Below, in pieces: positions 30,439-42,700 of a stretch of 64,000 nucleotides of DNA. The stretch comes from Triticum aestivum (lineage: Eukaryota > Streptophyta > Magnoliopsida > Poales > Poaceae), in the NCBI RefSeq assembly GCF_018294505.1, contig NC_057796.1, positions 270,698,982-270,762,981 on the forward strand. The letters run 5' to 3'. Position 1 is the first letter of the stretch, and each line of letters starts with the position of its first letter. The notes under the pieces are model-generated. The model had not been told where the DNA came from and made no database searches. It worked only from the letters and a program-made list of their open reading frames with translations. The position numbers and the translations under genes were made by a program.

Positions 30439-31812
30439 TGATACGTCTCCGTCGTATCTACTTTTCCAAACACTTTTGCCCTTGTTTTGGACTCTAACTT
30501 GCATGATTTGAATGGAACTAACCCGGACTGACGCTGTTTTCATGGTGTTATTTATGTGCAGAAACAAAAGTTCTCGGAATGACCTGAAACTCCACGGAAC
30601 GTATTTTTGGAAAATATTAAAAATACTGGAAGAAGAATCCACGTCAGGGGGGCCTCCACCTGTCCACGAGGGTGGGGGCGCGCCCCCCTGCCTCGTGGGC
30701 CCCCTGACGCTCCACCGACCTCAACTCCAACTCCATATATTCGTGTTCGGGGAGAAAAAAATCAGAGAGAAGGATTCATCGCGTTTTACGATACGGAGCC
30801 GCCGCCAAGCCCTAAAACCTCTCGGGAGGGCTGATCTGGAGTCCGTTCGGGGCTCCGGAGAGGGGAATCCGTCGCCGTCGTCATCATCAACCATCCTCCA
30901 TCACCAATTTCATGATGCTCACCGCCGTGCGTGAGTAATTCCATCGTAGGCTTGCTGGACGGTGATGGGTTGGATGAGATTTATCATGTAATCGAGTTAG
31001 TTTTGTTAGGGTTTGATCCCTAGTATCCACTATGTTCTGAGATTGATGTTGCTATGACTTTGCTATGCTTAATGCTTGTCACTAGGGCCCGAGTGCCATG
31101 ATTTCAGATCTGAACCTATTATGTTTTCATGAATATATGTGAGTTCTTGATCCTATCTTGCAAGTCTATAGTCACCTACTATGTGTTATGATCCGGCAAC
31201 CCCGAAGTGACAATAATCGGGACCACTCCCGGTGATGACCATAGTTTGAGGAGTTCATGTATTCACTATGTGTTAATGCTTTGGTCCGGTACTCTATTAA
31301 AAGGAGGCCTTAATATCCCTTAGTTTCCATTAGGACCCCGCTGCCACGGGAGGGTAGGACAAAAGATGTCATGCAAGTTCTTTTCCATAAGCACGTATGA
31401 CTATATTCGGAATACATGCCTACATTACATTGATGAATTGGAGCTAGTTCTGTGTCACCCTATGTTATGATGTTACATGATGAACCGCATCCGGCATAAT
31501 TCTCCATCACCGATCCAATGCCTACGAGCTTTTCACATATTGTTCTTCGCTTATTTACTTTTCCGTTGCTACTGTTACAATCACTACAAAACCCAAAAAT
31601 ATTACTTTTGCTACCGTTACCGTTACTTCCATATTACTTTGCTACTAAATACTTTGCTGCAGATACTAAGTTATCCAGGTGTGGTTGAATTGACAACTCA
31701 ACTGCTAATACTTGAGAATATTCTTTGGCTCCCCTTGTGTCGAATCAATAAATTTGGGTTGAATACTCTACCCTCGAAAACTGTTGCGATCCCCTATACT
31801 TGTGGGTTATCA
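30439..31812 (+). repeat. Second (middle) LTR of the tandem
   Basis: 1374 bp, TGATACGTCTCC to TGTGGGTTATCA. It is followed by a primer-binding site and preceded by a polypurine tract, so it served both as 3' LTR of the left copy and 5' LTR of the right copy. Confidence 0.9.
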
Positions 31813-31823
31813 AGACTATTTTC

Positions 31824-31841
31824 TGGCGCCGTTGCCGGGGA
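31824..31841 (+). other. Primer-binding site of the right-hand copy
   Basis: TGGCGCCGTTGCCGGGGA, the site usual in Athila-lineage elements, 11 bases after the LTR end. Confidence 0.8.
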
Positions 31842-31890
31842 GCATAGCTCTATTCTTTGAGTCACTTGGGATTTATATCTGCTGGTCACT

Positions 31891-34665
31891 ATGAAGAACT
31901 TGAAAGACGAGAAAACAAAAATTTATCCCTCAACTACGAGGGGAGGTAAGGAACTGCCATCTAGCTCTGCACTTGATTCACCTTCTGTTTTGAGTAAGCT
32001 TGCGACACCTAAACCTGCTTCTGCTATTCATTCTGATATGTCGCATGTTATTGATGATGCCACTTCTGCTATGCATGATACTTATGATGAAACTACTTCT
32101 ATGCTTGATACTACTGTGCCACTTGGTGAATTTCTTGATGAACAACTTGCTAGGGCTAGAGAGAATGAAATTATTGAAACTGATAATATTGAAGATAGTG
32201 ATGATGAAGACTCTCCCCCTAATAAATATGAATTGCCTGTTGTGCCTGAGGGTTATGTTCTGGATGAAGAATCTGCTAGAGCTATTCTTGCTTGCAATGA
32301 TAGATATGATCTAAGAGTTATTAGCTAAATGGAAGCAACAATCTCTTAATGCTAGAATGAAACCTGACCCTGCTTTTGCTACTTCACCTATCTGTGTTAC
32401 TGATAAGGATTATGAATTTTCTGTTGATCCTGATATAATTACTTTGGTTGAATCTGATCCTTTTTATGGCTATGAATCTGAAACTGTTGTGGCACATCTT
32501 ACTAAACTAAATGATATAGCCACCCTATTCACTAAGGATGAGAAATCCCGCTACCTTTATATCCTTAAAATATTTCTGTTCTTATTAAAGGGTGATGCTA
32601 AGATATGGTTCAACTCTCTTGATCCTGGTTGTGTGCGTAGTCCCCAGGATATGATTTATTACTTCTCTGCTAAATATTTCCCTGCTCATAAGAAACAAGC
32701 TGCTTTAAGGGAGATACATAATTTTGTGCAAATTGAAGAAGAGGGTCTCCCACAAGCTTGGGGGAGGCTTCTCCAATTACTTAATGCTTTGCCTGATCAT
32801 CCTCTCAAGAAAAATGAAATACTTGGTATCTTTTATAATGGACTAACCGATGCTTCCAGAGATTACCTGGATAGTTGTGCTGGTTCTGTTTTCAGGGAAA
32901 GAACACCGGACGAAGCTGAAATTCTATTGAATAATATGTTTACAAATGATAATAATTGGACACTTCCTGAGCTAACTCCTGAGCCTATTCCTAAACAAAC
33001 TCCGAAGAAGAGAGGTGTTCTATTTCTCAGTCCTGAAGATATGCAAGAGGCAAAGAAATCTATGAAAGAAAAAGGTATTAAAGCTGAAGATGTTAAGAAT
33101 TTACCTCCCATTGAAGAAATACATGGTATTAATTTATCGCCTGTTGAAGAAACATATGATCTTAATCCATCACCTATTGAAGAAACTCATGGTCTTGATA
33201 ACCCGACACTGGTAGTAAAGGTAAATTCTCTCTATGGATTTGATGAAGGTGATATCCCTCGTTATAAGTCTGCTAGACAATGCTTAGATGAGTTTGACAA
33301 TTTTATTGTTAAACAAGAAAACTTTAATGCTTATTTTGGTAGATAATTGAAATATAATTCCGATATGCTTGAACACTTGGGTGATTATATGTCTAGAGTT
33401 AAAGGTGAACTTAAACTCATTAGTAAACATGTTTCTATGGTTACCACTCAAGTAGAACAAGTACTTAAGGCTCAGAATGATTTTCTCATTGAAATGAATA
33501 ATAAGAATAATGATTATGTTGTTAGAGTGGCTACTAGAACTGGTAAAATGACTCAGGAACCTTTGTATCCTGAAGGCCACCCTAAGAGAATTGAGCAAGA
33601 TTCTTAGAGACATAATATAGATGCACCTAGTCCTTCTAAAAAGAAGAAAAGGAAAAATGATAGGACTTTGCATGCCTCTAGTAAACCTATTGCTGAAACA
33701 CCTGAGAATCCTAATGATATTTCTATTTATGATGCTGAAACACAATCTGGTAATGAACATGAAACTAGTGATAATGTTAATGATGATGTTCATGATGATG
33801 CTCAACCTAGTAATGATAATGATGTAGAAATTGAACCTGCTGTTGATCTTGATAACCCACAATCAAAGAATCAACGTTATGATAAGAGAGACTTTGTTGC
33901 TAGGAAGCACGGTAAAGAAAGGGAGCCATGGGTTCAGAAACCCATGCCTTTTCCTCCCAAACCATCCAAGAAAAAGGATGATGAGGATTTTGAGCGCTTT
34001 TCTGAAATGATTAGACCTATCTTCTTGCGTAAGCGATAAACTGATATGCTCAAAGTGAATCCTTATGCTAAGTACATGAAAGAAATTGTTACTAATAAAA
34101 GAAAGATACCGGAAGCTGAAATTTCCACCATGCTTGCTAATTATACCTTTAAGGGTGGAATACCAAAGAAACTTGGAGATCCAGGAGTACCCACTATACC
34201 ATGCTCCATTAAAAGAAACTATGTTAAAACTGCTTTATGTGATCTTGGAGCCGGTGTTAGTGTTATGCCTCTCTCTTTATATCGTAGACTTGACTTGAAT
34301 AAGTTGACACCTACTGAAATATCTTTGCAAATGGCTGATAAATCAACTGCTATACCTGTCGGTATTTGTGAGGATGTGCCTGTTGTGGTTGCAAACGTTA
34401 CTATTTTAACGGACTTTGTTATTCTTGATATTCCCGAGGACGATAGTATGTCTATTATTCTTGGAAGACCTTTTTGAATACTGCAGGGGCTGTTATTGAT
34501 TGCAACAAAGGCAATGTCACTTTTCATGTGCATACGGTACACTTTCCGAGGAAACAACCTCAAGTTCATAGTATCAACTCTATTGGAAAAATTCCATCAA
34601 TCGTTTTTGGAGGTTTTGAATTTCCTCTTCCTACTGTCAAAAGAGATATGATATTCTTATTATAG
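31891..34665 (+). pseudogene. gag: gag-protease ORF of the Athila tandem
   Basis: The N-terminal part is 31891-32328. A frameshift near 32315 moves to the frame used from 32330 on. The Retrotrans_gag-type domain is at 32357-33000 (FLLKGDAKIWFNSLDPGCVR, YYFSAKYFPAHKKQAALREI). The acidic middle carries repeats of the type PIEETHGL. The protease has DLGAGVSVMPLSLYRRLDL near 34240-34296. In-frame stops are TAA 33344-33346, TAG 33605-33607 and TAA 34037-34039, all in one otherwise open frame. One T missing near 34475 and a short deletion near 34530 break the protease C-terminus. No zinc knuckle was noticed and no RT follows. Confidence 0.82.
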
Positions 34666-35480
34666 GGGATGTGCATATCCCCGTTGAGGTAACATAGTGT
34701 TATTCGAAATTTCTCCGGTTCCATGTTATTAGGAATGAGTTTTTTAACAAGACTTGATCAACCTTGTTAGTGGATTCCTTTTGATGATCATGAGATGGAT
34801 GAAATTAGAAGGCACAACCTTCTGTACCCTCCTTTTACTTTCTGTTATTTAGTTGAAATAAAGTAAAAATAGTATTTTTCTGTCTGTTTTCTGAATTATC
34901 CGTGCAATATAAAAATACCCCGAAAATAAAAGTTCTCCAAATGCCCCGAAATTGAAATATGATTTTTCTGGAATATTTGAGAATATCTGGCACTGAGAAC
35001 ACAGCAGGGGGAGCAAGCACCTGGCCACTAGGGTCCAGGGTGTGCCCACCCCTACAGGGCGCGCCCCCTGCCTCGTGGGCCCATGGTGGCTCCCCTCCAC
35101 TTATTCCTGCACCCACACACTTCTCCTTCCTCCCAAAAAAATCACTATCCAGCTCAAGCACGAGTTCTAGCTCATTTTGCTGCGATTTTCGATCTCCTTG
35201 CTCAAAGCACCTCTCACAAAACTGCTTTGGGGGATTGTTCCTTGGTATGTGACTCCTCCATTGGTCCAATTAGTTTTTGTTCTAGTGCTTTATTCATTGC
35301 AAATTTGTGCTGCCTAGGTGACCATGTTCTTGAGCTTGCATGTCAAATTTATATGGTTCCAAGTAGTTCTAATGCGTGATATAGGCTCTAGGCACTTGTA
35401 GGAGTAGTTGCTATCAATTTGTTGAGCTTGGTTCACTTTTATTTGAAGTTACTAAAAATTTCAGAATTTTTCAGAAAATA
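34666..35480. other. Internal spacer before ORF-1, second copy
   Basis: No gene supported; nearly identical to 26525-27326. It occupies the place where autonomous Athila elements encode RT and integrase. Confidence 0.5.
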
Positions 35481-36572
35481 ATGAAGAGATTTTTGAGGGG
35501 CTCATCGAGCCGAAGCTCGAAGGAAAAGCAAAGTGAAGAAGCAGAGAGGCCCAAATATAATCTGCCTCGCACCGCGGAGGTTCGGCCGTGTGAATGGCCT
35601 TCCAATGATTTCTTGAGAGCAGCCGGGATTTATGATGATTTTTATGAATTGGCTGAGAATGCAGGCCTCACCGACTTCCTCCGCGACCAACGCGAACAGT
35701 ATCTCTTACTCACCAATACTTTTGTGCAAAACTTCTACTATTATCCTAAGGAATCACCTCCTTCAGTAGAGTTTCATTTATATGATGTGGTTAAGAAGAT
35801 GTCACTATATGAATTTTGCAGGGTTTGCAAAATACCTTTCGAGGGTAGCTTAGAGGAACCACATCGTAAAGATGTGGACGGGTTTATTGACACTATTACT
35901 GTAGGGGAAACTAGGAAGGTTTCCGATGCAAGAATCACTATCATACATTTCCCTGTTTTACGCTACTTTGCAATATTTGCTAGTCGTTGCTTAATTGGTC
36001 GCGGAAACTGTGGAAACCTTAGTGTTCCTGATATTATCATTTTGTTCCATGGTTTATTCTGCGATAACACTGTTAGTATGGGTGGTATTATTGCTAAACG
36101 GTTAAGTTTGAACCGTACAAAGGGCCCCATCTTTGGAGGTATTTATGCTTCACGCCTTGCTGCACATTATAATATACCTATTAGGCACTATGAAAAAGAA
36201 GAAAAATTACTGCCCACAGCTTATTTAGATTATAAGAGTATGGTAGCGCATGACTTTATTGTTAAGAATAGGGAAGGGGCGCTTAAATACAAATTGTTCT
36301 TTGATAAACATCACCCTGAGACTATTACCTTGCCTGCTCCTTCCTTGTTTGATTTATCTGCAGGTCCGTATCTCGTTCCGCTGGCGGCCATTCACGCCTA
36401 CCGGAACCCTATACCAGCCACGAAGCCGGAACCACAATTTGAACCTCCACGACAGTCTAATTACCAGTGGGATCCGGAGATGATTGCCAACCAGTGGCAA
36501 TCAGAGTCTTCTTCATCTCAGTACGACCCCAATTACAACTATGGATATCCGCCAGGCCATCCGTGGCAATAA
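35481..36572 (+). CDS. ATHILA ORF-1-like protein, intact 363 codons
   Basis: The ATG is followed by a basic, Ser-rich start (MKRFLRGSSSRSSKEKQSEE). Further on come FYELAENAGLTDFLRDQREQ, YDVVKKMSLYEFCRVCKIPF, FPVLRYFAIFASRCLIGRGN and GPIFGGIYASRLAAHYNIPI, and a Pro/Tyr/Trp-rich C-terminal tail. This is the pattern of the ATHILA ORF-1 family, found downstream of pol in Athila elements; its biochemical role is not established. There is no convincing signal peptide or transmembrane helix, so an envelope role is not supported here. It is the only long undamaged element ORF in the window; the copy at 27327 shows what neutral decay has done to the same gene. Confidence 0.8.
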   Translation: MKRFLRGSSSRSSKEKQSEEAERPKYNLPRTAEVRPCEWPSNDFLRAAGIYDDFYELAENAGLTDFLRDQREQYLLLTNTFVQNFYYYPKESPPSVEFHLYDVVKKMSLYEFCRVCKIPFEGSLEEPHRKDVDGFIDTITVGETRKVSDARITIIHFPVLRYFAIFASRCLIGRGNCGNLSVPDIIILFHGLFCDNTVSMGGIIAKRLSLNRTKGPIFGGIYASRLAAHYNIPIRHYEKEEKLLPTAYLDYKSMVAHDFIVKNREGALKYKLFFDKHHPETITLPAPSLFDLSAGPYLVPLAAIHAYRNPIPATKPEPQFEPPRQSNYQWDPEMIANQWQSESSSSQYDPNYNYGYPPGHPWQ

Positions 36573-38612
36573 ACCAACTTAGGCCAAAAGCCTAAGCTTG
36601 GGGGAGTACGTATTTCTCACCGACATTACATTCATGTTCACACACTCATTGCTAGATGTCGGTGCTCATACTTTTTCACTGTAATATCCATGCTAGTTTA
36701 TTTTCTTTTTCTTGCTTTCTTCTTGTGTGTTTGATAAACCTTAAGAAAAACAAAAAAATTAGTGTAGCTTTAGCTAGTTTACCTTTCTTGCTGTAGTAGT
36801 AATAATTAAAAGAAAACCCAAAAAGATTTCCCGTTCTTCTTTTGCTTGTTGGGAGCTTTCCCGTGTAAATAGTTTTATTTCTTTTCTTTTCTTTGGGGGT
36901 CGATAGGAGAAGACCATAATGAAATTGTTGAAGTGGCTCTTATATGCATTATTGTTGATTTAACCAAGAGCCCATATTGCCTTGTCTTCTCCTGTTTATT
37001 GAATGCTCGCAGATTCCAGCTTAGTCCAATGCACGTGCACTCTTATTATTTTCACATCGTTCGGTCGTGCAAGTGAAAGGCAATTATGACGATATATGAT
37101 GAACTGATTGAGATGAGAGAAGCTGGTATGAACTCGACCTCTCTTGTTTTTGTAAATATGATTAGTTCATCGTGCCTGATTCAGCCTATTATGAATAAAC
37201 ATGTTTGCAATGACAATTAGAGATTATAGTTGCTTATGCCATGCTTGATTAGCTATGAGTTATAATGGTTTACCTTGCGTGCCAACATGCTATTAAAATG
37301 GTTGTGATGTGGTATGATAGGGTGGTATCCTCCTTTGAATGATTTAAGTGACTTGACTTGGCACATGTTCACGCATGTAGTTGAAACAAATCAACATAGC
37401 CTTCACGATATTTATGTTCATGGTGGATTATATCCTACTCATGCTTGCACTCAATGTTTATTAATTTTAATGCATGTTCATGACTGTTGTCGCTCTCTAG
37501 TTGGTCGCTTCCCAGTCTTTTGCTAGCCTTCACTTGTACTAAGCGGGAATACTGCTTGTGCATCCAATCCCTTAAACCCCAAAGTTATTCCATATGCGTC
37601 CACTATACCTTCCTATATGCGGTATCTACCTGCCGTTCCAAGTAAATTTGTATGTGCCAAACTCTAAACCTTCAAATGAAATTCTGTTTTGTATGCTCGA
37701 ATAGCTCATGTATCAACTAGGGATGTCCTTATCTTCCATGCTAGGCGGGTTATTCTCAAGAGGAGTGGACTCCGCTCCTCACTCACGAGAAAATGGCTGG
37801 TCACCGGGATGCCCAGTCCCATGCTTTATGCAAACTAAATCAAAATAATTGCAAACAAAACTCCCCCTGGGACTGTTGCTAGTTGGAGGCACTCGTTGTT
37901 TCGAGCAAGCCATGGATTGATGCTTGTTGGTGGACGAGGAGTATAAACTTTACCATTCTGTTTGGGAACCGCCTATAATGTGTGTAGCATGGAAGATATC
38001 GCCATCTCTTGGTTGTTATGTTGACAATGAAAGTATGCCGCTCAAAATATTATTTATCTCTATTTCAAAATCGAGCTCTGGCACCTCTACAAATCCCTGC
38101 TTCCCTCTGCGAAGGGCCTATCTATTTACTTTTATGATTGAGTCATCACCCTCTTATTAAAAAGCACCAGCTGGAGAGCACTGTTGTCATTTGCATCCAT
38201 TACTATTAATTTATATTGGGTATGACTATGACTGGATCTCTTTTACCATGAATTACAATGTTTAGTCAGTCCTTGATCTTTAAAGGTGCTCTGCATTTAT
38301 GTTTTGCGGTCTCAGAAAGGGCTAGCGAGATACCATCTTGTTATATCATATTATGATTGTTTTGAGAAAGTGTTGTCATCCGAGATTTATTATTATTGCT
38401 CGCTAGTTGATTATGCCATTGATATGAGTAAACATGAGACCTAAGAGTTATTGTGAATGTGGTTAGTCATAATCTTTGCTGAAAACTTGAATGCTGGCTT
38501 TACATATTTACAACAACAAGAGCAAACAGAGTTTGTAAAAGTTTTTCTTTATCACTTTCAGTTTATCAACTGAATTGCTTGAGGAAAAGCAAAGGTTTAA
38601 GCTTGGGGGAGT
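36573..38612. other. 3' untranslated internal region, second copy
   Basis: Collinear with 28396-30438 at about 97% identity by eye, ending in the polypurine tract AAGCTTGGGGGAGT (38599-38612). No gene supported. Confidence 0.5.
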
Positions 38613-40005
38613 TGATACGTCTTTGTCGTATCTACTTTTCCAAACACTTTTGCCCTTGTTTTGGACTCTAACTTGCATGATTTGAATGAAACTAACCCGG
38701 ACTGACACTGTTTTCAGCAGAATTGCCATGGTGTTATTTATGTGCAGAAACAAACGTTCTCGGAATGACCTGAAACTCCACGGAATGTATTTTTGGAAAA
38801 TATTAAAAATACTGGAAGAAGAATCCACGTCAGGGGGGCCTCCACCTGTCCACGAAGGTTGGGGCGCGCCCCCCTGCCTTGTGGGCCCCCTGACGCTCCA
38901 CCGACCTCAACTCCAACTCCATATATTCGTGTTTGGGGAGAAAAAAATCAGAGAGAAGGATTCATCGCGTTTTACGATACGGAGTCACTGCCAAGCCCTA
39001 AAACCTCTCGGGAGGGCTGATCTGGAGTCCGTTCGGGGCTCCGGAGAGGGGAATCCGTCGCTGTCGTCATCATCAACCTCCCTCCATCACCAATTTCATG
39101 ATGCTCACCGCCGTGCGTGAGCAATTCCATCGTAGGCTTGCTGGACGGTGATGGGTTGGATGAGATTTATCATGTAATCGAGTTAGTTTTGTTAGGGTTT
39201 GATCCCTAGTATCCACCATGTTCTGAGATTGATGTTGCTATGACTTTGCTATGCTTAATGCTTGTCAGTAGGGCCCGAGTGCCATGATTTTAGATCTGAA
39301 CCTATTATGTTTTCATGAATATATGTGAGTTCTTGATCCTATCTTGCAAGTCTATAGTCACCTACTATGTGTTATGATCCGGCAACCCCGAAGTGACAAT
39401 AATCGGGACCACTCCTGGTGATGACCATAGTTTGAGGAGTTCATGTATTCACTATGTGTTAATGCTTTGGTCTGGTGCTCTATTAAAAGGAGGCCTTAAT
39501 ATCCCTTAGTTTCCGCTAGGACCCCGCTGCCACAGGAGGGTAGGACAAAAGATGTCATGCAAGTTCTTTTCCATAAGCACGTATGACTATATTCGGAATA
39601 CATGCCTACATTACATTGATGAATTGGAGCTAGTTCTGTGTCACCCTATGTTATGATTGTTACATGATGAACCGCATCCGGCATAATTCTCCATCACCGA
39701 TCCAATGCCTACGAGCTTTTCACATATTGTTCTCCGCTTATTTACTTTTCCGTTGCTACTGTTACAATCACTACAAAACCCAAAAATATTACTTTTGCTA
39801 CCGTTACCGTTACCACTACTATCATACTACTTTGCTACTAAATACTTTGCTGCAAATATTAAGTTATCCAGGTGTGGTTGAATTGACAACTCAACTGCTA
39901 ATACTTGAGAATATTCTTTGGCTCCCCTTGTGTCGAATCAATAAATTTGGGTTGAATACTCTACCCTCGAAAACTGTTGCGATCCCCTATACTTGTGGGT
40001 TATCA
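38613..40005 (+). repeat. Third (3') LTR of the tandem
   Basis: 1393 bp, TGATACGTCTTT to GTGGGTTATCA, followed by the duplication AGTCG at 40006-40010. Confidence 0.9.
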
Positions 40006-40010
40006 AGTCG

Positions 40011-41051
40011 TTGTAGCACTGCTCGGAGGTGTTCTTTGTGATCTTCTTCACTTTTTGAGTAAATAAGTATGTCATCGATGAAGACTACCACGAACTTATC
40101 GAGGAAGTCCATGAATACTTTGTTCATCATATGCATGAAGAAGGCAGGGGCATTGGTGAGACCAAAGGACATAACTGTATATTCATAAAGACTGTATCGA
40201 GTGGGGAATGCGGTCTTAGGAATATCTTCCTTTTTAATCTTGAGCTGATGATATCCTGTCCGTAAATCAATCTTGGAGAATACCTTGGCCCCACTAAGCT
40301 GATCAAACAAGTCATCAATCCTTGGCAGCGGATATTTGTTTTTGATGGTGACATCATTCAGCTGACGACAACCCACACACATGCGGAGGCTGCCATCCTT
40401 TTTGTCCACGAAAATAGCAGGTGATCCCCATGGTGAAGAGCTGGGACGGATATATCCTTTCTGGAGCATTTCATCAAGCTGTTTCTTTAGCTCCACTAAT
40501 TCTGATGAGGGCATCCGATAATACTTCTTGTATAGCGGTGCGGTTCCGGGCACAAGATCTATTGCAAACTCAAGCTCTCGATCTGGTGGCATGCCTAGCA
40601 GTTCTTCTAGAAATACATCAGGAAACTCACTGACCACAGGAATTAATTCCAACTCAGCCACAGCGGTGAAGACCATTTCTTTCTTGGGTATGCTTCTGCG
40701 AGCAAAGAATTTTGTAGTCCGCCCCTTCTGACTGGTCAAAGTGACTTCTCGGGTCGCGCAATTTATGTATACTTGATATTGAGTCAACCAATTCATACCC
40801 AAGATAACATCCAAATTTAAAGACTCAATGATTATCAAAGAAGTTGGGAAACAGACTCCGTTGATATTGATTTCCAGATTACGGCAGACCAGATTGCTCT
40901 TGATTAAAGATCCCGGGGTTTGTACCAGCATATTCTTGCCCAAAAGCGAACAAGGAAATTTGTTTTGGGCAACAATACTCCGAGAAATAAAAGAGTGGGA
41001 AGCCCCAGAGTCAAATAAAATTACTGCAGGTATGTTATTAACAGAAAACAT
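40011..41051 (-). pseudogene. pol: Tekay-type pol, 5' half: protease and RT palm
   Basis: Retropepsin reads [18 protein letters not shown], with the catalytic DSGA. RT follows: [56 protein letters not shown] and [15 protein letters not shown], with the catalytic FIDD at 40071-40082. The usual CVDYRQLN reads CVGCRQLN here. The frame is open for 354 codons and then runs into the Athila LTR. The gene continues at 25301 on the other side of that insertion. Confidence 0.9.
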
Positions 41052-41120
41052 ACCAATGACGACTTCGGGGTTCTCTTGGGCTTCATCGGCGGAGAGGTGA
41101 TGAACGTGCCCAGTGATGTT

Positions 41121-41960
41121 TTACTGGTTCGGGCATGACTCCATAAAGTTAACTTGTGGCCTGAATAGAGCATTCGCCTTGCTGTTCTTGGAACACTGTC
41201 CGGCATAATGTCCGGTTTGCCCACAACTGAAGCAAGAATTGTTGCGCTGGCGCTCCTCCTGCACTGGGTTGGTTATGACATTCTTGACATGGGTGGTGGT
41301 CTTGTTAACATTCTGTTGCCAATTGGGCTTGTATTCCACCTGAGTCTGCTGCCAGGTACGAGCCTTTTGCATGGGTTGCCCTTCCTTCCTTGTTTCAAAC
41401 TTGCGCTTGTGGTCGTTGTTAGCAGGCCTGTTATCCGATACGAGCTTGTGCTCCCTTTCAGCAATGAAAGACTTGTTCACCAGAGTTTGGAAATCTGGGA
41501 AATCGAACATACTAAGGGTACACCGGAGTTGCGGGTTTAATCCCCCAAGAAATCTTTCAATCTTTCTTTCTTCAGTGGCCACGTCATAAACGGAGTAACG
41601 TGATAGATGATTGAATTTTTGCAAATATTCACCCACAGACTAATTTCCTTCGAGGAGTGCGAGAAATTCACGCTGCTTAGTCTTCATAATTCCAGTAGGG
41701 ATATGATATTGCCGGAACTGATCCTTGAATTTTATCCAAGTGATTTCTTCATCAGCAGGCCACATGGCTTTTGTATTTTCCCACCATATGGCAGCAGTGC
41801 CTTCAAGATAATGAGTTGCAAATGGAACTTTATCATCTTCTTCAGTACGAGCAATCTCAAGCTTTCTCTCAATGGTTCGTAACCAATCGTCTGCATCCAA
41901 GGGATCAATAACCTGACTGAAACTAGGAGGCTTGGTCCTCTGAAAATCTGAAGCTCGGGC
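41121..41960 (-). pseudogene. gag: Tekay-type gag
   Basis: The capsid part reads DFQRTKPPSFSQVIDPLDAD, DWLRTIERKLEIARTEEDDK and AAIWWENTKAMWP. A TAG lies at 41640-41642, after which the same frame continues with VGEYLQKFNHLSRYSVYD. The zinc knuckle is CFSCGQTGHYAGQC (about 41235-41190). A frame change is needed to connect to the protease. The N-terminus beyond 41960 is lost in a deletion that brings LTR-like sequence close to gag. Confidence 0.82.
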
Positions 41961-42700
41961 GCGACGCAGAGCACGTCGACATGCAGGTTGGCATCATGCA
42001 CACGCGTGGTCACCGCCTGAACTATGCCCTCAGGCCGACCTAAGTCCAAACTTCATGTCTGGCATGTTGTTCGTGGTAGTTTTAGAGTTTACCATACTTG
42101 GTTTTGATCGCAGGCGCAGTAGAATAGATTTCAACTGCTTGGTAAGTTTCTGGACAGTAACTTTGAGAGCTTACTGTGGTCAAACTACTGGGAGTTGGAG
42201 CTGGGCTTTGGAGGTTAGCAATCATCTACTAAGGTGATGATGCACAAGAAAAATCAGCCACAATGGAGCAAGTAAAATGGTAGTTGCTGTAGAAACCACC
42301 ATTTCTGTCCAGAATAGAAAATGTTTTCTGTAGCAAAAATATTCCAAAAAGTGAGGAAATATTTTTGCTCAGGAAGGTGCCCTAGGGTTCAAAGAATATT
42401 TTTGAATTTTCTCAGATTTTTGTGGGCAAGAAAAATTGGGGTTGCTTTGGAGCACATTGAGCTAGCTAGGGTTTAAGAGAGGGAAATGAATATTTTTCAT
42501 TTAAGAAAAATATTCAAAATATTATTTTGAGGTGAACCAGAGAGGGAATGATAGTTAGAGAGGGAAATGAGGCACTTGGGTGAAAGTCAAGGGGTACCCA
42601 AGTGTTTAAGTCCATATGAAAAGATTCAAAACTCCAAATTTCAAAATCAAACCAACTGAAAATCAGGCAAATAGAAGAGGACAAAAACCAGGCTGTCACA
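41961..42700 (-). repeat. Partial 5' LTR and leader of the Tekay-type element
   Basis: The outer end on the minus strand is TGTGACAGCCTGGTTTTTGT, a common Tekay LTR start. No primer-binding site is seen between it and gag, so the LTR 3' part is deleted. The inner boundary is unresolved. Confidence 0.5.

Larger units (their letters stand above)
25307..40005 (+). mobile_element. Athila-lineage tandem with three LTRs, non-autonomous, TSD AGTCG
   Basis: The structure is LTR (truncated, 25307-26196), internal 3' part (26193-30438), LTR (30439-31812), full internal region (31813-38612), LTR (38613-40005). One 5-bp duplication AGTCG flanks the whole (25302-25306 and 40006-40010), inside the RT of the Tekay-type element. 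Each LTR start is preceded by AAGCTTGGGGGAGT, the polypurine tract. Only gag-protease and Athila ORF-1 are present; no RT or integrase occurs in either internal copy. The layout recalls non-autonomous Triticeae Athila families such as Sabrina; the family name is not claimed. Confidence 0.9.
23583..42700 (-). mobile_element. Tekay-type (chromovirus) gypsy element, internally deleted, split by an Athila tandem
   Basis: On the minus strand it begins TGTGACAGCCTGG at 42700 and ends GGGGTGCCACA at 23583. The flanks CCAAT (23578-23582) and CCGAT (42701-42705) fit a 5-bp duplication with one change. Gag and protease-RT are at 42000-40011. The Athila tandem (25307-40005) interrupts RT, and RT-RNase H resumes at 25301-24440. 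Integrase is missing. Neither LTR is complete: 42070-42700 looks like the start of one and 23583-24440 the end of the other. RT motifs ([22 protein letters not shown]) are typical of the Tekay/Del chromoviruses. Confidence 0.75.

Noticed and set aside
35481..36572. Calling ORF-1 an envelope protein
   Set aside because: No convincing signal peptide, cleavage site or transmembrane helix can be seen; only the position resembles env.
39987..41051. Reading the 354-codon ORF as a host aspartic protease gene
   Set aside because: It continues into RT with FIDD and is contiguous with a retroviral-type gag; it is retrotransposon pol.
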